Assembly: GCF_001640805.2 (NCBI RefSeq)
Contig: NC_066838.1
Coordinates: 18,658,749 to 18,722,748 of the forward strand
Length of the DNA stretch: 64,000 bases
Direction: 5' to 3'
Source: Lates calcarifer
Lineage: Eukaryota; Chordata; Actinopteri; Centropomidae
Position numbers and translations under genes: made by a program. The notes below the pieces were generated by a model. The model was not told the origin of the DNA. It was given only the letters and a program-made list of their open reading frames with translations, and did no database searches. Below, piece by piece: positions 38,036 through 49,606 of this stretch; within the stretch, counting starts at the first letter, position 1, and the number at the start of each line of letters is the position of its first letter.

Positions 38036-41000
38036 TCATATACATTTACTGATGACACAGAGCAAGTTATACACAGCAATATATTTAATATAAATAAAAT
38101 AAATAGCTTCAGTGGAGTTAGGACTTGGTGCTTTACTTGATATCAGGCCACTGCTGATATCAGTGTGACTGAGGCCTGTGAAGTAAGACTTCTCTCTCTC
38201 GCTCATCAGCTCGAAGTGAAGAGGCTGCTGGCAGAAGTTACACTCTGCTGAGGAGTGTGGCCTCAGCTCTAAACCCACCTCCCTCCATGTCTTCACCAGC
38301 CGGTCTGTGGAGACAAAGAAGAGGAACACAAACAGGTAAGGAAACGACCAGTTAAATTATCAGAAAATTCTTGGCACGCTATCCAATTTACTGTGACTAA
38401 TGGGTTGTAATTTTATCAAATTTATGGTGGACGCACCAACAAAATAGTACATCATCTGCGGAGTGTGGTGTGGTGTGGGGGCGATGCGCAGCAGCTCCTC
38501 TCCTTTCGCTACGGTGGGGTAGTTGATTGCCTGGACGTAGATGTTGTAGCGAGACATCATGATGTCACAGATCTCAGTGTTTTTCTCTGCATCTGCAACC
38601 TGCCACACAGATACACCATATATTAAGATTCACATTTCAAAGTGTCTGTGAAAATGACAGCATACCACACACCATTTAAGGATTTATTGCACTGACTGCC
38701 TCTGTACCTAATAATATACCATGACCTGAATGGCTGGGAATTGTCACAGATGGATAACTTATTTCTTTTCTTACCCGGACAGGGATAATATGACTTGGGC
38801 AGTGGACCACCGGAAGGCCCGAGTCCATCAGCATCTGCCTGAGCAGCTTGACACTCCTCTGATGTTTCCTCCTGAGCACCTGGCCCTCTTCAGTTTTCAG
38901 AATCTTGATGGATTCCCTTGCCCCTGCGAGCAGCATGGGGGGCAGGGAAGTGGTGAAGATGAAGCCTGCAGCGTAGGAGCGCACTGTGTCCACCAGAGCG
39001 CTGGTGCTGGCAATGTAACCGCCCACACAGCCAAATGCCTTGCCTTGGAAACAAAACCCATAACAAGTCAGAGAGGGCGCATATGCAGCAGACAAGAGTG
39101 TTGTGAAACGTTTCCAATCAGTAGGGAGGCTTTCACTTACCAAGGGTTCCGGAGATGATGTCCATCTTGTGCATGACTCTGTCTCTGTCTCCAATCCCAC
39201 CTCCTCTGGGCCCATACAACCCCACAGCGTGCACTTCATCCACAAAGGTAAGAGCCCCAAACTTGTGGGCAACATCACACATTTCCTCTAGTGGGCACAC
39301 AGCCCCTGTGGAGAACACAGTGTTCATCAGCCTTATTTCATTTAATTTCGTTGTATATCAAATATAGGGATGTGATGCTTGCTGTGAAAGGCTTTGTAAA
39401 CACACTTGGCAGGGCTGTGTACTTACCGTCCATGGAATGCACTGTCTCAAAGGCAACAATCTTTGGAGTTGAGGGGTCTGACTTCTCAAGCAGCTCTCTT
39501 AAGTGGTTGACGTCATTGTGACGGAAGATAAACTTCTTGACTCCGCTGTTTCTTATACCCTGAATCATTGAGGCATGGTTGCCAGCGTCAGAGTAGATTT
39601 CACAACCTGAATGAATAAACAAAAGAAAGAAAGTGTTGACTCTTAAAATGCCTGGTATAAATTTCAGTCTACATCAGATTCAGTTTAGTCATGTTATAAT
39701 ATTACCAAGCTTTATTTTATGTACCTGGTAGCATTTTTGCCAGTGTAAACAATGTGGAGTCATTAGCTACAAAGCAGGAAGTGAACAGCAGCGCTGCATC
39801 CTTGCTGTGCAGGTCAGCTAGCTCCTGTTCAAGTTCCACGTGGAATTTGCTCGTCCCTGATATGTTTCGTGTGCCTCCTGCACCAGCACCATGCTTTCGC
39901 ACAGTCTCACTTGAAGATAATAATAATAAAAAAAAATGAATGAATTTACTGATACTGATCGGGGTAATCAATCAATTATCTGCGTGCCTACTCACATGAT
40001 AGCTTGGGTGACTTTCGGGTGACGGCTCATGCCAAGGTAGTCATTGCTGCACCACACAGACACGTCTCTCTTTAAATGAAAAGACTCTGAGTAGTCATCC
40101 GCCATGGGGAACGAGGGGGCACGCCTGTTCACCATTTTAAAAACCCTGTATGTGTGATCTGTCTTCTTGCTTTCAATCTTCTTTTCAAAAAATGTGTCAT
40201 ACTGGAATGTGACAACTGATACAGGAAAACAGAAGGAGAGTTTTGTAAGCTTCAAAAAAATTCTCGTATACAATGAATTATTGCTCAGTAAGAGGAATTT
40301 CTTACCTTCAGGAAGATTATCCTTTAACAGGTGAGACACTTTGGAAGACACTGGCTTGAAAAAGCTTTTTGGTGCCCCTCTGTTGGCCTTGTCTGCCTCG
40401 ATAAGATCCACAACTGATACATCCACACCGGTTTTCCCTGATTAACAAAGATGCACACTGTTAATAATCTCTAAATCAACGCATGACATTTATTGGCTAT
40501 GCACTTTAAGTAACACTAGAATGTGTGCTCAAAACAATGACCTTTCACAATTTACATAACTGTCTTACTGCATGAGTATCCAGTTACAGGTGTGGTGTGC
40601 TTGTGCGGTTACTTACCTGTATGGAAAGAGTGCATTTCCTGTATGTCCTCCTGCAGCTCCACGCTGACCTTTCTTACTACCCTGTTATTTTTCTGCACCA
40701 TCTCTGCAGCCAGGAATGGGCATTTAGAGCCTACATCCTGGCCAGCAGGTGGTGTGGTGCGTCCTGGTGGTAACTTGACTTCATGTTTTTGATCTATACA
40801 AGACAGGAGTAAATTCCTAAATTATAATCATTCCACAAATTTAAAAAAAAGAAAGAAAAAAATATCATGTGCATTTAAATCACCATTAATTGTATTGATC
40901 TAACAGTTCTAATATTCGTCTTATAACTGACCATCATTTGCTGAAGTACCTTTAAATGCAGAGGATGATGAAGACAGAGCTCTGGCCAGAGGTCTGGAGG

Positions 41001-41121
41001 CCAGGTCCATCATCACAGGGCACTTTTGGGCATAGTTCACCAGAGATGACTTTGCAGCCAGCTGCAGGAAGACACTGGGTGCAACTGTAAGGAAAGGACA
41101 CCGACGAATCACTACGTCCAT
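38036..41121 (-). CDS. alas1: 5-aminolevulinate synthase 1, mitochondrial (frame break near 3' end)
   Basis: The enzyme condenses glycine and succinyl-CoA to 5-aminolevulinate, the rate-limiting first step of haem synthesis in the mitochondrial matrix; it uses PLP. Coding exons: 41121-40932 (or 40950), 40793-40617, 40437-40306, 40215-39996, 39909-39725, 39606-39427, 39305-39141, 39043-38775, 38599-38437 and 38304-38036. Three haem-regulatory Cys-Pro motifs are visible: RRCPFL (Cys8), QKCPVM (Cys34) and SKCPFL (exon 3). Catalytic-core landmarks are [35 protein letters not shown] and the PLP lysine in SGTLGKAFG, split by the exon 39141/39043 junction. ALAS1 rather than the erythroid form is supported by sequence and by dusp7 as neighbour. 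As given, the last exon leaves the family frame at about 38163 and runs on to TGA at 38038-38036. Skipping one base there gives the usual short tail GLSHMISAVA and a stop at 38145-38143 (613 aa with the longer exon 1 donor). Confidence 0.93.
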
Positions 41122-41409
41122 ATGAGATAATCTTGACCTAAATGGGAAGGAGAAAAGGGGAACAATCAAAACGTGTCGAAATAGTTTTCCTGTGAATTTT
41201 CAAGGCAAGCAGAGCTGACACTGGTTACATATATTCCATTAAGTTCAGATATAAAGACAGTGTGATTAAGAAACGTAATTGAAGAGTAAATAGTCCAATT
41301 AACAGACTAAACTGTTTAGGTAGCATTTAAGAATATTTTCTATCAAAACATATCTCATATTAATGTTGCCCTTATCTTCCTCAATTATCAGCTAACAGTT
41401 ATCCTTTAC

Positions 41410-41530
41410 CTGAACACATCCCAGTCGACCTTGATGTAACAGATCAAAAACGTCTTGCGAAACATGACTGACTCCACATTAATCTACTACTGCTGAGAGC
41501 AGAGGATGTTATGTTTAAAGCCCAAGAGAC
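41410..41530 (-). promoter_or_regulatory. alas1: alas1 5' exon and core promoter
   Basis: On the minus strand a consensus donor (TTCAG/GTAAAG) ends an upstream exon at 41410, matching an acceptor (CATTTAG) before 41137, 16 bases ahead of the conserved ATG. A TATA-like TTTAAA lies at 41519-41514, which would put the start near 41485. The exon contains an ATG at 41465 that is in frame with alas1 after splicing. I see no iron-responsive-element hairpin loop, which agrees with alas1 rather than alas2. Confidence 0.5.
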
Positions 41531-41539
41531 TACTTTCAT

Positions 41540-41932
41540 TCACTCTGCTCCGTAGTCAGCTGTCCTTGACAGGCGGAAAAGGGAGGGCCTCTCAAGGGCC
41601 AGTCTCTCTACTGTATGATATTGCCTAAGACAGAGGAGAAGAAGAGCCAGATGGCTGCTACTGACGAAACCAAGGAGCCCCCACCATCCCATACATTACA
41701 AAACAGGGGCTGGGTCTTTGTTTCAGATCATACAACCCACAAAGTCAAATTCAAAGTTATCATCTGGTGAATACTAACTGGCCTTGACCCAGAAAACATT
41801 GAGATCAGCCAAAAATAACTACACAACTTTCATTAACTATGCAGTTTCACACATTCCAATAATTATTTTCACGTCATCGACAATATTATCAATCAAAACA
41901 CAATTTAATTTTAAAACTGGTATTGACAGACA

Positions 41933-41968
<36 letters not shown>

Positions 41969-43500
41969 CAGAGCCAAAAACATCTGTATCCAGCTGTTTT
42001 GATTGACCTCACTTATTCTCTATTGGATTTTATCCATGGCTGATGCAGCAACAATTTGAGGTTGTGAGATTTAGAAAGAAATTCACACCTGGAACAAAGA
42101 TTAAGGTACAGGTGAAATGTATTTGTTTTTTGCTCAGTTTAATTAAGTAGGAGCTCATCATCTCATTGATAAACTGGTGGCAGAAAAACTGTTAGCTAAT
42201 CTGCCACCAGCTGAATCACCTGCCATGGAAACTATCTCTGCTATATAAATATATACAGTTAAAATGCATTTGCTATGTTAACCCACCTGGATGACGTTTT
42301 TAAAAAGTACTGGAGTTCAGTCTTGTGTCCCTCGTTTTTCCTTAGACTATTCTTCTTTCTACGTTGAGGAAACCCCAGCCGGTGAATTACAACACGGTCG
42401 GTCACTGCTGTGACGTCGCAGTAGTATGTTGCACAAGCCCACAACCACGCCCACCGGCAGTCATGTAATAGTACCGCCGAAGATCGTCTAGTCCAACAGG
42501 ACGCACACTACGTCTGTATGTTTTTCACAGTGACATAATGTCTGAATGTCAGACGTTGCTCGTCCCTTTAGCCCCAAAGACACTATTTACAATGTCAACG
42601 TGTAACACAAGTAGTAGAATATTTACTTTAGTACAAACTTAGGTACACATTTGAAGTACTTTGTTTTTTCCCCCCATTTCACCACTTCTAGTCCACTACA
42701 GTTCAGACAGTATTGTCATCCTTTATCCTCCACTATGTTTATTTGAGAGCAGTTACTTCACCAAAATTTTTATTGCAAAACATAATAAGATCTTAATGCA
42801 TGGTTATTGATGTCTGACCAACACACAAAGAAGTAAAAATTAGGAGTTATGCTTTATTTTAAAGGTTCACATGACTACAGATGACTATGATGATTACATG
42901 ATCAATAGTAATGACTATGAATAATAATATCGCTGACAGGGGTCATAATGAGAAGGTTACTTTTACTTTAGATACCTTAAATACATTTTGGTGCTAATGG
43001 TGGGACTTTGACAATGCAATGTTTTTTTTTTATTCTAAGTGTGTCTGTGACGATGACTGACCAACATCTACGACAGAGCAGATAGTATGAGCTCTTTACC
43101 TCTTCCTTCACTGTCACTGATTCATGCATCCAATCCACACACTGTTTCCACCTGCTGGAGAATACATTACATAAAGAACTACAGCATGATCATTGATCTG
43201 TTTTACTGTACATTAATGACTTATCTGCCTCACAGATACTCCAGTTCCAAACCACTAAAGATAAAGAGAATGACCAGGACAATGCTCTGACTTCTCCTCT
43301 CATGGAATTAGAGGTTTTAATGATATGTTGAGACATTTCTGAAACACAAACATGTCCTTGGTGATAAATATTCAAACGTTACAAACATTACAAACTCAAA
43401 TTTATATTTTTCTGTCAAGGTTAGGTAGGACAGTTAAATAGACAATCTCTCTTTTGCTTTGCAACCTGCTGCAACTGTTCCTTTTTCCTTCCACTAGATG
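41540..43500. other. Intergenic DNA between alas1 and spo11
   Basis: No supported exon. It holds a 26-A run (41943-41968) and a CRE-like TGTGACGTCGCAG near 42410. Several TTTATT words (AATAAA on minus; for example 42774-42769) could end the spo11 transcript. The human orthologues on either side map to different chromosomes, so an ancient synteny junction falls here. Confidence 0.5.
41943..41968 (+). repeat. Poly(A) run
   Basis: 26 consecutive A on the plus strand between alas1 and spo11. No retroelement body was recognised beside it. Confidence 0.9.
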
Positions 43501-43512
43501 GCAGCATTGTGC

Positions 43513-46500
43513 TCATACCCAGCCCCCATAACGCAGCTTGTTGGGCAGGTAAATGCTGGTGAGGAAATCAGGCGCTATGGCTGCCAGGGACTGTATTTCA
43601 GCCTTGACCCTCGTCTGCTGCATCAGTTCCATCTACAACAAGAGCAAACACGCGATTTCAAGGGGCATGCAAGAGGAAGCCGTGCAAACAAGCATAAATC
43701 ATCAGCCTCCACAACAGAGTGGCTATTCTGTATCCTCAGTATGAGTGAGCTGGGAGTCCTCTCACACACATTCCTCTGCCATGTGTCACATGGGCAAAAT
43801 GTTAAAACTGTGTAAAGCTCTGAGGAAGAACACTTTTTTCTCCTTTTGATAAAGTAGCAGGGGCTTTAACATTATATCAACTAGGCATACAAAAGGTGAG
43901 CGTGGTAGGTTAGGGGTGTGCTAAATGAATAATCACAGATATCACTGATATCATCATAGTTACGATTCTCATTGTCAAGGTTAAAACTCATGTTCATCCA
44001 ACTGAGTCAAATGATTGTTAGTGCTTCAGTGGGACAAAACATAAGAATAAAAGCCAAAGGAAAAGTATTCAAGAGCTATGAGATGGAAATAAAAAGTGAT
44101 ACATTTCAGTTACTTTCCTTTATCATACTTAATTGAGCACAAAAGTTCCTATGCAACTGTTTCCCCTCTGTTTTTCTCACCTCTTTCTGCCAGTCTGGTT
44201 GGCTGGTTAAGTACGGCCTTTTAAGGAGGCTACTGAGTTTGCTTTCATCTCTCTTGGTGAGGGGGATCAGAGCGTCCTCTGGAACCCGCAACCTGAAGAA
44301 TGAAATGTTGATTTTACTGCACGTGACCAAATTAATTTCCTGAAAATGACAGCAGGCAGAAGGCGGTTCTGTTAATGGATGTTGTTCCTACAGTACGTTT
44401 CCTCACATTTCCATAGACTCTCAGTGAGGAGATCTATGTACATTTAGTGGGAAACATATGAAGAAGAACTGTATAGACTACAATTAAATGTATGTCAAAA
44501 AGTCCTTTTGGCCTAAATTTGTTTAAGGGGACATATACTTAAAACTCAATATGCCCTCAGACGCAATTCCTTGAAGGGAAAAAAAAGTGAGGGCGACAGC
44601 AACAGAAACCAAAACAAACAATCTAAATGTCCCCAGAATATAATCCCAATTAGAGGCAGGAGGAGGAAGTAGGAAGTAGCGAAAGTTGAGTCCAAACCTC
44701 TGGAGGTCAGAGGGGAGGAGGCCTAGCCACATAACGCTGGGGACGGTTAGGCTGTGGGCCTCAAACGACATGGCCTGTGGAAAAACCCCATGCACACACA
44801 AACACAAACACATACGCCCAGGCACACACACAGCTTATACGCATGGTATACCTCAAATAAACACACGGATAATCAGCATCGTACCTGCATAATGCAGTTA
44901 TACCCAACACATGTTCACAATGAAGTTAATGAACGCAGGGATGATTACACAAACATCGCAACCATCAGCAAAGACACTGCCACACAATCACTCAACATTT
45001 TCACCCCATACCATGTCAGTTTAAATATTATGAAATGGATGATTGCTCCATTTTTTTAAACTTAAAGAGGGGCATAATTACATATTGCTAACAGAGAGAC
45101 ACTGAGCAGGCCACATTGGATAATATACAGTACAGGAATAACTGGCACTGGCGGGACTCACCACTGATCCGTACTTGTAGATACACATGATCTCAATGCC
45201 TGGGAAAATGAGAGGGAGAGGGAGGGACAGAGACACGCTGCAATCACCAACATACCAGAGCAATTATCCTCTAAGATGTGTAACAGAGCTTTGAACAAAG
45301 TAAAGCATTACATATGTGTCTCGCCATGCAATGGGAAAAAGGGTTAGAGGTATGGAGACTGACGGAAACAGAGTCATCCCGCCTGGCCAAGATCACGCTA
45401 CCGGAAATGATAGCCAGACTAGGCACTATGATGTACCGGACAGGTGCTAACATCTGCTGGCTTAGTGGGACATCCTACTATGAGTGTGTGTGTGTGTGTG
45501 TGTGGAGATGAAAAGAGAGACAATTGTTGTTAAATGTGTGGAAATATGTGAAGAATGTGTGAGAGGTAAAACTGGTTTGCACAGATGATGTGTACCGTGA
45601 GGGTCGGCATCCACCAGGGCAAAGATGGGGATGTGCAGCGTGTCCCAAAGCTTCCTCACCATCAACCTGCTGTTAACATCTGGCACGCCTTTACCCTGAA
45701 GCACAGAAACACACCTGATATGCATACAGAACTCTGATAATTTCCTCTTTGAGAGGACACTTAATTAATACAATTCAAGTCACATTTACAAAATCACAAA
45801 AAAAGAGGTGAACATACTGTGATTATGATACAAGGACAGAGCTTTGTGCAGAAGTCGTCATCTAGCAGTCTCTGGAAAGTTGCATCCTTCTCAACTATCA
45901 TCACAAATTTTGCAGATGATACAATATCTGAACACAGTCAAGGAAAACACAGACCATGCAACCATACAATCTTTTCTGCACTTAGAAAGAAATACTGTGT
46001 ATGTAGAATACAATAAGACATTCACAAATGTATCTACAAGTGGAACCCACATGCATTAACAGTGGGTACAAATTTTCTCACACAGAAACAGTAAAATGCT
46101 CAAACACCCAACAAAGGATACTTCTAATCCCACTAATATTTGACGAAACTGCAACAGCCTAAAACAAAACAAAGACATGAAAATTGGTTCAACCAGTTAA
46201 AGATGTTTGTCATTAAAATCTATTCCTGTCTAATGTAAGCCTTGGAGTACTAATGTTGCCTTGGCTCATTGTAAGGTACCCTGTGGAGTTGTTGACACCT
46301 CATGGTGCTGCGGAACAATGCTTCCATATTGTTTGTATCACATGTTCTATCAGCACAAGTGGCAGAGATACACATTTCTGCCAACTGTGACTGGTGGTGA
46401 GTTGGAGCCAGTAAACTGTGGCAATGTGGCATAAATCAAATTTTTGAAAACATTTAAAAAAGGCTTTGCAAATGTTTTATAGGTAGGAAATGTATTCAGT

Positions 46501-49500
46501 ATGGAAGGAATAAAAGCAATGTGTTGTGGTGAAACAAATTATATAACTAAAACTGTTGGTGTCTGTTTATAGGACTTACAGCAGAACTGGAGTGGCAATC
46601 GATCCTTGTGCCATCCTCCTCCATGTAACGCAGATCACCTGCGATTAATCCCTTGGACGTGGCCAACTGGTGATGAAAACATTACGCACATGTAAGTTAA
46701 TGCACGGTAATATTAACAAACAATACACACAATGTGTACACATACTTATGACAGTGCCTCTTTGAATTCAACTTTAATTCAATTTCTGTTTGATCAGGAG
46801 AAAAACCTTTTTTTCCACAGGTGTTTCCTGAGATATGAAACAGAAAAAAATACTTTAAAAAAGCACTAAACTAACAAATTTCATCTGTGGGACCTGAACT
46901 AATAATAACAAAGCATATCCAAAAACATTTTGCACAAGGTTTTAATCTCTGAAATGTGTGTTTTCTACTATGCAATCACATTATATGTAAATTGTTTCTA
47001 ACATTAACATGGATGTGCACTCTTACCACATGAAGTGATCTGCGAGGAACCTTTAGCATGCAGGAAATATCATCCACAATGCTGTCAACTGTTGTCTGTG
47101 AACCAAACAGCTGTGTATTGTTGTAATAGATGTCTCTGCGGACACAATATGTAAATCTTTGTGAGAGCACATTTAGCAAAACCAAGAAAGAATATGAATT
47201 TTATCTGGCTTTGGTGGTCACTTAAGATGTGAATTGATGGTGAATTGATAACCTTTTTCGTAGCATATGAGTTGCTCTGCACGAGTCTGTAGATGACTGA
47301 AAGAATCTTGAGAATTTGTGCTTTTAACAGAGAAACAAACAAAAAAATTACAACTGTCTCCAAAACATTAAACACTGTACTGACTAGCATGAGTCTTATA
47401 TCACATCTTTAAAGGGCTGGACTGAAAAAAAAATCTGTTCTTAATTAGGATATCCATGTGGTAAACCAATCCTTAAAAGCCTCTTTCAACATGTTCTGTC
47501 TCTGCCAATTTGTCACCTAAAACTAAGTCTGACTTTTACTGCCATTTGTGCAGTTGATGCATATGTTCACAATAAATATAAATGAAAGCCACATGAAGTA
47601 CAGTACAACTGTGGAGGTTTTTTGACTAAAAGGAATGTCGGCTGTCAAGAACAGCAAAGATGCATATGAAGCAAAATGAGAAAATAAACCAAATGAGGTG
47701 TGAGTATCTTCTCACCAAATTTGGTGACAGATGAAGGACAGTCGCTCCTAATGGTGCTGACAGAACTTCCTGAACTCATCTGAAGCCCGATGGCACTGTC
47801 AAAACTTAAGTGGAAAGTAATGAAAGAAAAATGTGTGAAAGTTTAAGTGGAGAAGAAGGGAAGAAAAAGAGGCCATTCACGAAATCTGCACAGATTGTGT
47901 GTGTGCTACATTTACTTTTTACAGCTTTGAAAATCAGCTCCCACCTGTAAGCCATCTAAAATTCCCCAAACCCTGAGGGCTACCTATGAGAGAGCCTCCC
48001 CCGTACTTCACTGTCCTGATTCCTCTGTGAAACCTTTGGCGCTCAATCTGTGGGATTCTCACATTTGAAAGGGCGAAGTCAGAATGTGCTTAAAGGTGTG
48101 GCAAGGTTTGATCCAAACAAGATCAGACAGTCTGCTTTGTTCAGAGCATGAGGTCTCTGCAGCCTGGTCACATTAAAAGCCCCTTGCAAATTTGAGTTTG
48201 CGTGTATGTGTGTGTGTATAGATCTGTGCTTTTCAATTCCTTATCTCTCTGTCATCTTTTGAGCTCAGGAAGTTATTTCAACTTCAAAGTTTTACATTTT
48301 TGGTTGCCTGTGCAGTGAGCTTAAAACACCCCTTACACAAATTCAGACAGAGCTGAAGTGTGTATTTCCTCTTTAAGGAAATTAATTAGATCATCTTGTG
48401 TGGCCTGACCTCCCACAAAAAGACCTATGTTGGTAAATGTTTATTTATTTCTCTACACAGCTTGACTGCCCCTGTTTATCTTTTAAAGGTCAGACAGCTT
48501 AACACAGATCCCACATAGTTGGTGTGTAAAATGACTACAGTATTCAAGGTGGGGAGGAAAACTTTTCACACTATGGTGTGTTTAAATCAAGTTACCTGAC
48601 GTTGGCCCAGCTGGACCTGTTGGGCAGTGCCAGGACAGGGGCCTCATCTTTGGACAGACTGGTCACTATTCCTAGGATTATGTTTTCAATACGGGTCAAA
48701 ATTTCCCTGCTGGAAATAAAGATACAATGAGGATGACAATATATCAGAAACATGAATAATGCAGGCGCAGGGCACAGAGGTTCTGAAGGTTTTTCATGAC
48801 ATCTCCTGATGTGCACTTTTTTAGTCTTGCTTGTATATAAAACAACTGTGAGGATTAATGTTAAAAATGAATTTACCTTAAGATTCACCAACTATGAAAT
48901 GAATTATTGCCATCCTGTTTTACCTGATTGATCTACTTGTTATTTTGACTCCAAACTTTGAGCTTATTATCTGCGATATATGATACATTTAATCTATTAC
49001 TTTAACTTAGTGTATCAACAAAAAGATGCATATAACACCTGTAATCTTAAAAGATTTTCCATTAATTTATCTTTATTCTTTTCTTTCATCATCCTGCTCT
49101 CCCTAGTATGTTTGTATTATGTTGATTACTTGCAGCACACTTGTTTGTGCAAGTACAGTTTATATGGAAATACCAACCAATTTTATTTCATCCTAAAGAG
49201 TTTAATCAGACAATGTCATTAGCATGTAAATTTAGCATATGTCCAGAAAAGGGCAGTGTACATAGCTAGCTAACTAGCTATAATTGTTAATATAACAAAA
49301 ACGCAGATAACCACAGCGCATAGTAAAAGTAGACGTATCAATCATCACACCTGATTACATTATAATTAGAAGTAAAATACCAGCTGCGTTAAACGGTCAT
49401 TTTGCTGCCGGAAAGACGCAGAAGACAAGCTAACAAGCTAACGTTAACCTAGCTAACATCCGGTTATCTTGCAGCTGGTGATTGTGGACTTACTGGCTGA

Positions 49501-49606
49501 TTTCCTCCTCGACTCGCAGGCAATCTGTCAGGACTTGGACATTGTTCAGCAGCTGAACCCGGAGTTTATCAATTTCAGAAGACAGTTCTGGTGCCCGGGA
49601 TCCCAT
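43513..49606 (-). CDS. spo11: SPO11 meiotic double-strand-break protein (topoisomerase VI A-like), one-base frame break
   Basis: It makes the programmed DNA breaks that start meiotic recombination, through a tyrosine-DNA link, with TOPOVIBL and partners in germ-cell nuclei. Thirteen coding exons: 49606-49494, 48706-48596 (or from 48709), 47804-47716, 47320-47253, 47135-47027, 46666-46580, 46158-46122, 45927-45818, 45695-45596, 45199-45162, 44774-44698, 44292-44181 and 43632-43513. They sum to 1171 bases, one more than 390 codons. Family landmarks: LVQSNSYATK, then the catalytic tyrosine motif RDIYY at the start of exon 5; Toprim motifs VEKDATF and VDADPHG; LPSDLQR; and the C-terminal YLPNKLRYGGWV. 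Every junction keeps frame except exon 4 to 5, where ACGAAAAAG (five A) must be read with four A to give TKRDIYY. Expected product about 389 aa (human 396). All other motifs are intact, so an assembly error or a rare allele is likelier than a pseudogene. Confidence 0.93.
45484..45504 (+). repeat. (GT)n microsatellite in spo11 intron 9
   Basis: About ten GT dinucleotides between spo11 exons 9 and 10. Confidence 0.85.

Noticed and set aside
41410..41530. Iron-responsive element in the alas1 5' exon
   Set aside because: No CAGTGN loop on a stable stem with a bulged C. Such elements belong to alas2.
43513..49606. spo11 as a pseudogene
   Set aside because: Only a single one-base defect exists in 13 exons, and all splice sites and catalytic motifs are intact, which argues for a functional gene with an error or rare allele.
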